Below are positions 48,829 to 58,176 of a DNA stretch of 64,000 bases, piece after piece (positions within the stretch are counted from its first letter, which is position 1; every line of letters starts with the position of its first letter). The position numbers and the translations under genes were made by a program. The stretch covers positions 12,409,596 to 12,473,595 of the forward strand of contig OZ024786.1 of NCBI GenBank assembly GCA_964017065.1. The letters run 5' to 3'. The stretch comes from Haliclona indistincta. Lineage: Eukaryota > Porifera > Demospongiae > Haplosclerida > Chalinidae. Below the pieces are notes generated by a model, which ran no database searches, was not told where the DNA came from, and was given only the letters and a program-made list of their open reading frames with translations.

Positions 48829-51326
48829 TTAATAATGACTGTAGAATAATATTGTCTGAATTTCAGGTTGTCCTTTCTTTCTTCTTGTCGAGTTGACTAT
48901 TGCTGCTGTTGTCTTGAATGCTTGATGTGACTGATCTAGTTGATGCAAGTGATGCTTTTCGAAGTATGAACGTGTAACATAATTAAGCATACAATTAAGA
49001 TACTCAAGGTGACTATCCACTAGAGATTGTATGAGCTCCTTTCCTCCCACCTCCACACACTGTAGCCACTCCTTTGCTCTCTCCTCAGTCACTGGTGCTT
49101 CACCTGAGGCAGGCATGTTCACTACTAGTTGTAGTTTTCTCAGTGTGCTCTTACTGACACACTCTCCAATATTCTTTAGTGTGCTGTCTGGATGTGTGGA
49201 TGACCAGTACAAGTACAAGTACTCCATTGAGCTATTTGCAGTAAGAGCTGCTGCTAGTGACAATGCTCCCTCATCTGTTGCAGTCTCTTTACCGATCGAT
49301 AGTATCTTTAAAGTATTGTTTGTCCTAAGAGCAGTAGCAATATGAGCTATACCAGTGTCACTAATGTCATTGTATCTGAAATATAGTTCTTGCAGCCTCT
49401 TATTGACAGTAAGTGCTCTAGCTAGTGACTTTGCACCATCATCTGACATGTTGCACCCAGTAATAAAAATTCTTGTCATAGTAGTGTTTGTCTGAAGTGC
49501 AGTGGAAAAAATAGCTATGGCTTTGTCACCGATATTGTTACCATTGATATTCAGTTCTGTCACTCCATGTAAAGCACCTGCTGGACATGCCTCAGTAAGC
49601 TCTCCCATCATTAGACCCAATGAGTGGTCATTGATACCACATCTTGAAAGGTTTACTCTTACTTTTCTACTGTTCCTACAAACCAATGCCAGGAAGTATC
49701 CAACAGACATACAGTCAAGTGGACTCAAAGTAACCGAAGACAAATTTAGTATTCCATTAAGCCTTGGAAAAAATTTTGAATACAATGACTGGTCGTGAAT
49801 TTGTGCTTCATAAAAACACCTTACGTAATTAAGAAGAAAACGCTGGGAAGACCTTTCATTAGTGAAATCACTACCTGTGATGATGTTACGAACACCTCGA
49901 TTGGTGAGCTTAGTGAAGCCAGTATAGAACTGTAGTACAACAGCAAATCGAGGCTGACTAAGTAGGGTCTGAAACACTCTCACTTGCTCATCTCTTCCCA
50001 TTTGGGAGATACAAAAGGCAGCAAGCATTTCTTGGATTGAGAGATGGACAAAGTTGTACGAGATTGTTTTGCTGCTGGTTCCTGCCCACTGGACCCTCTG
50101 CAGCACTCCCATGGCGGGGAGATCCTGTTGTGCAGGTGTGGCTACTGTTGGTAGAATCTGAGATAAGAAATTGAGAATCATATCCCAACTGCTTCTAGGC
50201 AAGATAGATGGAAGCTCATCTTGTGTGAAGACGATCTTGTTGTTCATCACACCCTTGTATGCTAGAATGCTAATGTGCTTTAGCTGTTTCTTGAGGTCAC
50301 GAGGGAGATCATCGAGTGAGGATATTGTTCCAAGAGTACGTTCTGGCTGACGAGTGTTCACTTCACGAGCAATAAAGCACAGCAGAAGTTCATGGAACAT
50401 CTCAAAGTGGGTGGTAGGTAGTGTACGGTCACGTTGCAGATATAGAAGTATAAGAATGGCAGCATTCAGTGGTATGTAACAGCTGCTTTCAATGGCTGGA
50501 TAGTTGGCCAAATGATCTTTTATTTTTCTGCACTCATCTTCTAGTATTGTAGAGGATAGCTGAGTAGACAGTGCTTCTCGGAAGTACTCATGAATGCTCT
50601 CTTTACTGAACCCAAGAATCTCAACTCTCTTCACATTTGGTCTCTTGTGCAGGTCTATGGAGGAGTCAGGTCGAGAGGTGATGAGGATGGTAGAGTTGGA
50701 TGAAACAGAACGAAGAAGCTTGCCAAGATACGAATTATCAGTAGGATACTTCGGATGTGGACATGCTCGAAGGCAAGCCGGTCCCTCATCCCATCCATCG
50801 AGAATGAGAAGGAATTTAAGATCATCTTTTATGCTCTGGACTATATTTGTCACGATATCATTAATGCCTTCCTCACCATCGCTAGCTAAGAGAAGGAGCT
50901 GGTGTAAAGTAAAGTCAAATCCAGCTGAATGAACAGCTGGGTGACGCAGGTGAACAAGAACTACCAGATCAAACATGCCTAGATTGCCATCGGCCCACTT
51001 CTGGCAGTAGTGGTATGCTAGAGTGGTCTTGCCTGACCCAAACGCTCCCTCTACGAGAAACACCAATGGAGGCCGAAAATTTCCAAAGATGCCTTCATCA
51101 AAGATGCCATCCATATCTACCGGCACCTTACTAGCCATGAGTGGCTCTATCTCTCCCTTGACTCTGTGCTCGATCAGCTTATCTGGTTCACGAGTGTGTC
51201 GTGTTCCCTTCTCGTTAGTCATAGCTAGTTTGATATGCTTACAGTTAGGTAGTGAGAGCCAGGTTGTGGGTGGAGTTTGATAGACTCTCTTGAGTTTGTC
51301 CACATACACAGTGAGTGGAGAGTGAT
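48829..51326 (-). CDS. NLR6: NACHT-LRR exon without visible N-terminal exons
   Basis: Homologous to the last exon of NLR1-5 and open throughout, from the acceptor at 51326 to the stop at 48829 (about 831 aa of coding sequence). Walker A GAFGSGKTT, Walker B LILDGWDE and sensor ILITSRPDSS are present. Two differences from its sisters are a 3-residue gap at GELTEACPAG (SKHA lost) and CPHPKYPT in place of PPDPKHPT. Similarity to the other units stops just beyond the acceptor (about 51,350). No linker or Death-like exon is found up to 58 kb, where the transposon nest begins. It is either an orphan exon cut by a rearrangement, or its first exons lie beyond the nest. Confidence 0.75.
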
Positions 51327-51349
51327 CTGTAGTGAGAGCAATGTTGGGA

Positions 51350-51928
51350 TGTAATTATGCCATGAAGGCGGGCAGAACCGCAGGATGCATACAGTAGTTC
51401 ACTTGTGTGTGTGTGTGTATGTGTCACATGCACAGTCTGTTCACGGTATAGCGCATCGCTAGCTATAGCTTGCTAAAACTAAGTATACTTGCAAAACAGG
51501 AAGAAATCGACATTATTTTGCTCAAAAAGAGGTACTAAAAATTTCAGTTCTAAACCCGCTGTCTAAAGCTTTGTTTTTGTGTTATGGCATATCAATGCTT
51601 ACCTTGATGACTGTTGTCAGCGATCTAGACTTTTCTGAAGACAATCTACCCACAGCTGACTGCCTAGTAGCATTTATACTACATATAGCAGCGCAAGTCT
51701 GGAGAAAATGCGCGAGGACACTAGCAAGCTACTCACTTGCGTACTGACATTGTAGACACACACAGTAGTTTAATTGCTGCTGCTCCGGATCGATCCTGGC
51801 CTTCTGCCTGCTGTACTGTGTGATATTCGAATACACTCAGCTGAATAAGAATCATGTAGCACTATACGTATAGCTGTAGTTATTGTGTTGTTAAATTTAT
51901 AGCTAGTCTCTAAGCAATAAGTATATGT
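51350..51928. other. no recognised gene
   Basis: Unique sequence upstream of NLR6, with a short GT run near 51,402-51,417. A minus-strand exon-like stretch with CTTCAG acceptor and GTAAGC donor lies near 51,612-51,645, but its reading frame has no recognisable product. Confidence 0.4.
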
Positions 51929-52052
51929 TATACCATGCCTACCCGTGGTGTATCTAGAATACACGAAGCAATAATTATTAATCCCGAGGGCGTAGCCCAG
52001 GGATTAATGGTTATTGCTGTGTGTATTCATGATACACCACAAGTAGGCTGAC
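51929..52052. mobile_element. palindromic MITE, family P copy 1
   Basis: TACCATGCCTACCCGTGGTG at the left and the diverged inverse CACCACAAGTAGGC at the right, with a central palindrome ATTAATCCCGAGGGCG...GGGATTAAT. Same family as 58467-58596. Confidence 0.75.
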
Positions 52053-52061
52053 TTTTGTACC

Positions 52062-52727
52062 ATAGGAAGCCAGAGGAGGTTGGCCACGCGTCATACTTAC
52101 ACGCACGATCACATGACATTGAAATAGCAAAGAGCCCCGCCCACCGATGCTGCAGCAGAGCTGCTGGCAGTCCAGCTACAGTCAATGCTGTGCGAATGGA
52201 GACCAAATGTACACGAGGCTGTCTACGAGTGATGTAGAACTGCTGCTAGCAGTGATTGAATGCTGTAGCCTTGACTGGCGGTAGGCTGTGCTCAGTATGC
52301 TGTACGACTGTTATAAGCGGTCCTACAATAATGTTGGCAAGCTCCAATGCTGTTTCAAATGCTCACAGCGTTCCTTCGGCGCTCATGGTCACCGTAGACC
52401 ATCTTCTGCTTCTTCCCAATGTTTCACAGTGTGGCAACCAAAACGGCCAAGCCGAGCCAAGCCTCCTGAAATACGACCTTCTTTTGGTCGGTTAACAACT
52501 TCTTGAACGCTTGCAAACAGTTTCGCTCTGTCCTGCGCCTCCAACTAGTTGCAAATCAGCAAATTCATATAATATGAATAAATTCATGAGGTTGGAAAAG
52601 GTTCGAAAAAGTCTATTAATTTAAGTTATTCATGTTGGAATTACGTCTGGCCTGTGCGGTCACATGAACTCGGCCTACGCATTGCATACGTAGAAATGAT
52701 GATCGATGACGCGTGGCCAGCCTCCTC
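52062..52727. mobile_element. about 665-bp TIR element
   Basis: GCCAGAGGAGGTTGGCCACG near 52,064 is the inverse, with two changes, of CGTGGCCAGCCTCCTCCGGC near 52,708-52,727; GCGTCAT extends the match inward. Small ORFs inside have no recognisable domain. Confidence 0.6.
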
Positions 52728-52749
52728 CGGCCAGTGGTGTATTTCAGAT

Positions 52750-52936
52750 TAACATCCTGCAGGCACCGTAACCACGACTCACCTTGTACTACTGCACTGA
52801 TCCTCCTGTTCTGACCGCAGACCGAAATAGTCTGAGTGGGTTGGCGAAAGTGTAGGAGGGGTGGAGCCTCTGCCCGACACGCCCCAAGATGGGCGTGATC
52901 GGGGAGGGGCCTGGAGGTGGAGCCTCCATTTTCCCC
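52750..52936 (-). repeat. B2 split direct repeat
   Basis: Matches B1 at 53172-53358 over 187 bp, from TAACATCCTGCAGGCACC to CCTCCATTTTCCCC. It forms the 3' terminus of the YR element. Confidence 0.9.
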
Positions 52937-53002
52937 CGTCCTCACACTGATCACGGGAGGGTGATGCACCTTCCCGGAAAGTTGGAGAGTGGGTGGGTGG
53001 GT

Positions 53003-53171
53003 GAATACGTCGCTCTGAGCACCAGCGGCCGAGATGTGTTGCTGTCCTGTGCTGGCGCGTGGATCCTTGTACGCATGCGTGTCGTGGTTTTTGGGGCGGT
53101 GCAATCTCTTGCTCCGCCCCAGCGTCGCCTATTGGGTGTTAACTGCGTCTAACCTACGGCTAAACTCCATT
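53003..53171 (-). repeat. A2 split direct repeat
   Basis: Matches A1 at 58008-58176 over 169 bp, from GAATACGTCGCTCTGAGC to CTCCATT. It abuts B1 without a gap, which gives the B1-A2 junction typical of Ngaro/PAT elements. Confidence 0.9.
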
Positions 53172-53358
53172 TAACATCCTGCAGGCACCGTAACCACGAC
53201 TCACCTTGTACTACTGCACTGATCCTCCTGTTCTGACCGCAGACCGAAATAGTCTGAGTGGGTTGGCGAAAGTGTAGGAGGGGTGGAGCCTCTGCCCGAC
53301 ACGCCCCAAGATGGGCGTGATCGGGGAGGGGCCTGGAGGTGGAGCCTCCATTTTCCCC
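53172..53358 (-). repeat. B1 split direct repeat
   Basis: Second copy of B, immediately downstream (in element orientation) of the YR ORF and its short tail. Confidence 0.9.
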
Positions 53359-53484
53359 AAGCCACCCCTCCATCCCCAAGCCAATGCACACACCTCCCTT
53401 ACTTTGACCACATCATATCTTTTTATTTTATTACTATTATTTTTTTTTACATATGCATACAGCTAATACCTCACGCGTCCCCTA

Positions 53485-54318
53485 CTAGTCAGCTGCTAGG
53501 ATCCTTGTGTAGCTTGCCAGTTCCGCCCTTGGGATCTTTACGTATCTCAAGTACGCCAAGCTCTCCCACCTCCCGAGGGTCTTGATCACTGCGTCCTCTA
53601 CGCCCCTTGCTGCCGCCGTAGTGGCCGCCCCGATCCTGAAGCTGTGGCTGCAGTAGTCCTTTTGGCTAATGCCCGCTTCGCCCAGTCCCTTCCGAAGCGC
53701 ATCAACGAATCTCCCTCTCGTGAGTGGGCGGCCGTCCTCGTACCGAAAAAGCGGACCTGGGCCCGCCCCTCTTCGCTGTAGGTAGCTCCACACGGCTGAT
53801 ACTGGGCAAAGGCACGAACCAGTGCGCCCCACGAACAAATCCACCCCCTTTCGGAATGGATCTGTCTTGGACTGCTTGATCGTTACTTTCAGTAGCGACG
53901 GTGACCGGCGGCAGTCTACGGCTATGTCCTTCACCGTTAGGTGGCAACTAGGGTCAAACGCACTGTCTGACGGTACCGTGAGCTCCCCTATTCTGAGGAA
54001 AGCACAGAAGCTGAGGCAGCACGCTGCCCACATCATGCTGGTGTCAAAATCTTTAGTCGCCCACACCCGGTTTAGCTGACGAAGGATGTCGGGCGTGATC
54101 GGCAGCCTGACTCTGCTGCTAGCTCCTTTTTCGGCTTCGGTTCGCTTAACCCCTTTTAGCACATACTCCAGTTTTGGAAACGGGGCGCTGAACGGGTCGG
54201 GCATGTTCTCTTCGATTTGCAAGTGCCGCACAGCTGACAGATACACTTTTATGGTACGAAATTTTAACCCTTGTACAGCTAAGTAAGATACAAACTGACA
54301 TAGCACCGCCTCCTTCAC
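53485..54318 (-). CDS. tyrosine recombinase of the YR retrotransposon
   Basis: 277 aa. The catalytic domain spans about residues 90-277. The first Arg lies in FCAFLRIGELT; the HxxR box reads HSFRIGAA; a conserved G-W follows in TLGRWES; the nucleophile Tyr is in the AYLRYVK region. The N-terminal part (FRTIKVYLSAVRHLQ) resembles the SAM-like core-binding domain. The enzyme is expected to insert the circular cDNA without target duplication. It starts 83 bp after the RT/RNase H stop in the element's direction and shows no frameshift. A phage-type integrase is unlikely given the RT neighbour and the split repeats. Confidence 0.9.
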   Translation of the reverse strand: MKEAVLCQFVSYLAVQGLKFRTIKVYLSAVRHLQIEENMPDPFSAPFPKLEYVLKGVKRTEAEKGASSRVRLPITPDILRQLNRVWATKDFDTSMMWAACCLSFCAFLRIGELTVPSDSAFDPSCHLTVKDIAVDCRRSPSLLKVTIKQSKTDPFRKGVDLFVGRTGSCLCPVSAVWSYLQRRGAGPGPLFRYEDGRPLTRGRFVDALRKGLGEAGISQKDYCSHSFRIGAATTAAARGVEDAVIKTLGRWESLAYLRYVKIPRAELASYTRILAAD

Positions 54319-54401
54319 AGGAATTGGCTCCGCCTCTGCCGCTTGACAGAAGTTAAGGTATCTGTTCTTTCCACTCCGATAGGTCCGCTGTGTGGAGACT
54401 G

Positions 54402-56120
54402 TCAGACCTTTTGCAAAATACCCACGAACAGCTGCCTCCAGGTGGGGGAGGTCCAGTCCGGTTGGTGATGAATCAGGAGCTGCTGGAGTTCGTCTGGAAC
54501 TGGCGTTGGGCGATGCTTTTTTGCGGCGGGCACCTGTTGAAGGAACCGGGGGATATTATCGCGGGATAGGGCATCCGCCGCTATGTTATGCTTTCCAGCT
54601 ATGTGTGATGCTTTTAATGAGAAACCAAAAGATGTCTGAAAGAAGAACAGGCACCGAGCAAGGTGCATGGCCAGCGGGTCCTTGCTCTTTCCTGAGTTTA
54701 TGATACTCACCGCAGCCGAGTTGTCAGAGAACCACTGTATCTTCTTTCCCGCCCATGACCGACCCCAGAGTACACTTGCCATGACGATAGGAAGTAACTC
54801 CTTGACTGTTATATGCACTTGTGCCCACGACTCTGGCCAGGAGTACTGGAACCAGCGACCACTCCTGGTGAATGCGCCACAACCCCAGTTTCCTGATGCG
54901 TCCGACGTAACTATCCCTGTGCTCCCCGGCGCTTCTCCTTCTGCCAGCATTCCAATGCCGTTCCAGTCTGCGAGAAAGAGAGACCACCATTCCATGTCCG
55001 ACCTGAATCCTGCGTTCAACCTAATGTGATGGTGCAAGCGCGTAACGACCTTCGACAGATCAATGATTCTTCTCACGAAACTCCTACCCGGCCTGACCAC
55101 CTTACCAGCATGATGCAGGTGTCCCAGAAGCGACAGCAACTCTCTCTTTGTGCATGTTGTTCTCGACCTCCACTCCTCGATTGACCTTCTTAGCCTCAAA
55201 AGCTTCTCCTCTGGTAGGCGCAACTCCAACCTTTCTGTGTCCAGCAGTATTCCCAGGAAGGTCAGCTTTGTTGTAGGTCCCTCTAACTTCTTCTGGGATA
55301 CTTTTACCCCCAGCTGGTCGCACACTTGTAGCGTCGTCTGCAGAGAGCTTGCGCAAACTCCTGAGTTTCTTGGACCACATATCAGGTAATCGTCTAGGTA
55401 GTGGATTACTGTAACCCCCTGCTCTCTGAGTATCCACTGCAGACAATCCGCCACTGTATTGAATATTTTTGGGGCTGACCTGAGGCCGAACGGAAGTGCT
55501 GTGTCTACTAGGAGTGAGCCCCGCCATGTCATTCCCAACAGAGGACGATCGTCTGGGTGGACTGGCACCATCCTGTAGGCACTTTCCAGGTCTACCTTCG
55601 CTAGCAGGGCCCCTCTTCCTGTCGCTAGGATCATTTTGGCTGCCCAGTCTACCGACGTATATGTGAGTGAGCACAATGATGGGTCGATTCCATCGTTCAC
55701 ACTGCTTCCCTCTGGGTGTGACAAGTCTAGTATCAGCCTCCATTTTTCCTTTTCATGTCCCTTCGGAATCACTCCAAAACGGCTGACTTGAACATTAGCC
55801 CTGCCGATACCGACTGGACTCACTATCCTCCCTTTTTCCTTTTCCTCTCTTAGGTACTCCTCCACTACCTGTGGGTTCTGTTTTGCCGACAACATGTTGC
55901 TCCGAGCGCTCTTGTGCTCACATTCTCTGTAGTTAAACCCAATCCTGAACCCCTCTGATAACCCTGTTAGCAGGTAGCGGGCACACTCCCTGTCAGGTAG
56001 AGCCCTTATGTGCCACTCCCATGCCTTCACTGACAACGGTGAGACCACCCTCTTCAAGTCCTCTGGTAGTTCCACTCTCACTTGTGGCACCCTTGCTGAG
56101 AATATCAGTAACTCCTCCAT
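54402..56120 (-). CDS. reverse transcriptase / RNase H polyprotein
   Basis: 572 aa. The RT domain covers about residues 85-300: RFGVIPKGHEKEKWRLILDL (fingers), DLESAYRMVPVHP (first catalytic Asp), LPFGLRSAPKIF, and the YLDD box in VIHYLDDYL. RNase H lies at about 400-520, with SDASGNWGCGAF, VKELLPIV (Glu), SDNSAAV (Asp) and GKHNIAADALSR (final Asp). This RT subtype with a downstream tyrosine recombinase is characteristic of DIRS/Ngaro elements. Open from start to stop. It would copy the element RNA into cDNA. The start at 56120 is the first ATG of the frame; the true start could differ. Confidence 0.92.
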   Translation of the reverse strand: MEELLIFSARVPQVRVELPEDLKRVVSPLSVKAWEWHIRALPDRECARYLLTGLSEGFRIGFNYRECEHKSARSNMLSAKQNPQVVEEYLREEKEKGRIVSPVGIGRANVQVSRFGVIPKGHEKEKWRLILDLSHPEGSSVNDGIDPSLCSLTYTSVDWAAKMILATGRGALLAKVDLESAYRMVPVHPDDRPLLGMTWRGSLLVDTALPFGLRSAPKIFNTVADCLQWILREQGVTVIHYLDDYLICGPRNSGVCASSLQTTLQVCDQLGVKVSQKKLEGPTTKLTFLGILLDTERLELRLPEEKLLRLRRSIEEWRSRTTCTKRELLSLLGHLHHAGKVVRPGRSFVRRIIDLSKVVTRLHHHIRLNAGFRSDMEWWSLFLADWNGIGMLAEGEAPGSTGIVTSDASGNWGCGAFTRSGRWFQYSWPESWAQVHITVKELLPIVMASVLWGRSWAGKKIQWFSDNSAAVSIINSGKSKDPLAMHLARCLFFFQTSFGFSLKASHIAGKHNIAADALSRDNIPRFLQQVPAAKKHRPTPVPDELQQLLIHHQPDWTSPTWRQLFVGILQKV

Positions 56121-56458
56121 ATATTCGTACTGACCTCCTCTGAATGGGTCCGGGAGCTTTACCTCTGCAGCAGATGAGAAGAACAGTCACCTCCCTCGTA
56201 GCTCCTATAGAGCTACACACAACTATCTTGCCTATATCTCTTTGTTTATTAATTTTTTATTATTATTACTATTTTTGTTGCTCACAACACACTGCACACA
56301 ATACATAAATGTGTCATGACCTCCAACGCTGACTGTTAATCATACTGGCGATATATATAGAAGGATAAATACCACTTCCACGGCACACTGGGATAAATGA
56401 TAACTTGTGCCATGATCCGGGTCGTGTGAAGACCAGTTGAATGCGCTATGTCCTTTGT

Positions 56459-57490
56459 TTACTTCCTCTGCTCCACCCCGTTATGGCCACGCCCCTTTCC
56501 GCGTGCACAATCAATAGCCTTGTGATCCTCATTACAGCCTAGTGTCGAGCAGACGTGCCTAAACTTGCAGTACGGCTCGAACCTGCATCTCCCCGTATTC
56601 CACGAGTGGCATATCTTGTCCCCTCGTGCCCTACTGGATGGTCTGGAATCCGCCCTGGTGCTCGATCTCTCCGAGTAGGCGTACCCGGATCGTGGCTCCT
56701 GACCCAACTGCAAGGCACACTCCGAACTCGGATGGTCGGCCTCTTGGCAATGCCGGCAAACTCGCGGACCCCTCCCTGCTACTTGTTGTGCCAGGAAGGT
56801 GACCGCGTATAGAGAGCTGTTCAACTTCCCCCACTCCAGGTCTACTGCTGAGGCTGCTTGCTGGCGAAACATGCTGTCATAATCTCGCCATCCATTACCG
56901 CCACAGCGGCGCGCCTCTCTCATGATCAGAGCCATGTAAGCCCAGAGCTCGCGGGTCTTGTGAGGGTGTTTCTCTCCGAACACAGCGGCGTAGGAACAAA
57001 AACATTGCGCCCATGATGTGACATCGGGCACCTCCCTCCTGCCTGCTCTCCCTCCGATCCAGGAGCATACGGCCGCTGCAATCCCACCCGCTCCTCCTTG
57101 TTCTACTCTCCTGCGACCCACCTCGATATTATCTTTTAGGAGTTCCGCCATGTCAACATACTCTCCTTTCTGGATTTTTGTTACTAGCTTTGCTGGCACC
57201 ACTGGCAACCCCTCCCCTAACGTGAATGGGGCATGAGGTGCCGTCTTATGGCCAGGTACCACCAACCCGTCTGCCTTCTCTTTTCCTTTGCTTGGCTCCT
57301 CCTCCTTGTCCTTTCCGGTCTCTCCGCCGCCCTCCTCAATAAGCGGCACCTCCGCCAGAGCCGGGTCTAAGGTATCGTCGGGATCTTCCTCACCTGTGGG
57401 GGTACCCAATAGCTTGTGGAGTTGTAGCTCAAACTGTGTGTGTGTGTGTGTGTGTGTGCGTGTGTGCCACCAAGTTGCATTTCCCAGCAA
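56459..57490 (-). CDS. gag-like ORF with zinc-finger motifs
   Basis: 343 aa in the first position of the element, where Gag is expected. The central part (about 95-230) is helical and rich in Trp (VCSWIGGRAG, WAQCFCSYAAVF). The C-terminal part has CRHCQEADHPSSEC (CCHC-like knuckle) and CHSWNTGRC...YCKFRH with CNEDHKAIDC, a CCCH-like arrangement also seen in gag-like proteins of DIRS/Ngaro elements. The first 20 residues are translated from a CA/TG microsatellite (HTRTHTHTHTQ), so the real N-terminus may be supplied by an upstream segment (MAEDGDNPAMT, from ATG 57980). I could not join the two in phase. Confidence 0.75.
   Translation of the reverse strand: MLGNATWWHTRTHTHTHTQFELQLHKLLGTPTGEEDPDDTLDPALAEVPLIEEGGGETGKDKEEEPSKGKEKADGLVVPGHKTAPHAPFTLGEGLPVVPAKLVTKIQKGEYVDMAELLKDNIEVGRRRVEQGGAGGIAAAVCSWIGGRAGRREVPDVTSWAQCFCSYAAVFGEKHPHKTRELWAYMALIMREARRCGGNGWRDYDSMFRQQAASAVDLEWGKLNSSLYAVTFLAQQVAGRGPRVCRHCQEADHPSSECALQLGQEPRSGYAYSERSSTRADSRPSSRARGDKICHSWNTGRCRFEPYCKFRHVCSTLGCNEDHKAIDCARGKGRGHNGVEQRK
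57437..57462. repeat. (TG)n microsatellite inside gag start
   Basis: TGTGTG run at the 5' edge of the gag-like ORF. It encodes the HT repeats of the predicted N-terminus. Confidence 0.9.
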
Positions 57491-57499
57491 TCAATCGGG

Positions 57500-57670
57500 A
57501 CCCCGTTCTACCCCACGTTCGTCCTGACCCCACGCAGGACCCAGCGTCTCGACCCCGTGCGAGAGAACTTTTGTCCTGACCCCGTGCAGGAATCTCGACC
57601 CCATGCGAGACTATCAGGCCTGACCCCTTGCAGGACTCACTGTATCCCGCCCTGTGCGGGATTCCTGTCC
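57500..57670. repeat. degenerate GC-rich repeats upstream of gag
   Basis: Several irregular copies of a phrase resembling CTGACCCCGTGCAGGA / TCGACCCCGTGCGAGA, about 25-45 bp apart. Possible leader or structural RNA sequence of the element. Confidence 0.5.
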
Positions 57671-58007
57671 TGACCCTCCGCTGGTGCTCGTCTTGTCCCA
57701 GCGGGGCAAACTTCCTCCCTCCCTGGCTGAGGCCCGCTTGCCTCCTCCGGTACCACCGTCCGGCTGGATTCCTTCTTTTACTTTTTTTTTTTTTTTTTTT
57801 TTCCAACAAATGCCTGTTTTATGCGTGCACTAGTGTTGTTTCCAATGCTTACCCTCGCTAGGTTCTCTCATGACCAGCCTTAACTCGTCTCTCAGCGTTG
57901 GAAGAAGGCCTTTCATTGTCGACTCTACAAGCCCACGGATCTCGGCGGCTGTCATCGCTGGGTTATCTCCGTCCTCGGCCATCCTTGTGAAGGTAGAGGG
58001 AACTGTC

Positions 58008-58176
58008 GAATACGTCGCTCTGAGCACCAGCGGCCGAGATGTGTTGCTGTCCTGTGCTGGCGCGTGGATCCTTGTACGCATGCGTGTCGTGGTTTTTGGG
58101 GCGGTGCAATCTCTTGCTCCGCCCCAGCGTCGCCTATTGGGTGTTAACTGCGTCTAACCTACGGCTAAACTCCATT
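58008..58176 (-). repeat. A1 split direct repeat (5' end of element)
   Basis: Matches A2 at 53003-53171. Its outer end CTCCATT marks the 5' terminus of the YR element. Confidence 0.9.

Larger units (their letters stand above)
52750..58176 (-). mobile_element. Ngaro-like tyrosine-recombinase retrotransposon
   Basis: A structurally complete 5.4-kb element read on the minus strand: A1 repeat, gag-like ORF, RT/RNase H ORF, YR ORF, B1, A2, short spacer, B2. The split direct repeats (A about 169 bp, B about 187 bp) appear identical or nearly so. There is no methyltransferase domain between RNase H and YR, which favours Ngaro over DIRS/PAT. There is no target duplication, as expected for YR integration. 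It sits inside a terminal arm of a foldback transposon (see 58177-58909). Intact ORFs and matching repeats suggest recent insertion. Confidence 0.9.

Noticed and set aside
51612..51645. Possible N-terminal exon of NLR6 (CTTCAG ... GTAAGC, minus strand)
   Set aside because: Only about 30 nt, no similarity to the linker or Death-like exons of the other NLRs, and phase cannot be checked.
53485..54318. Phage or bacterial integrase transferred to the genome
   Set aside because: It lies directly behind RT/RNase H and between split direct repeats, as in Ngaro-type retrotransposons.
57430..57980. Spliced gag joining MAEDGDNP... (57980) to FELQLHKLL (57436)
   Set aside because: The GTAAGC donor leaves one base (phase 1), while the CAG acceptor before FELQ needs phase 0; no alternative pair found by eye.
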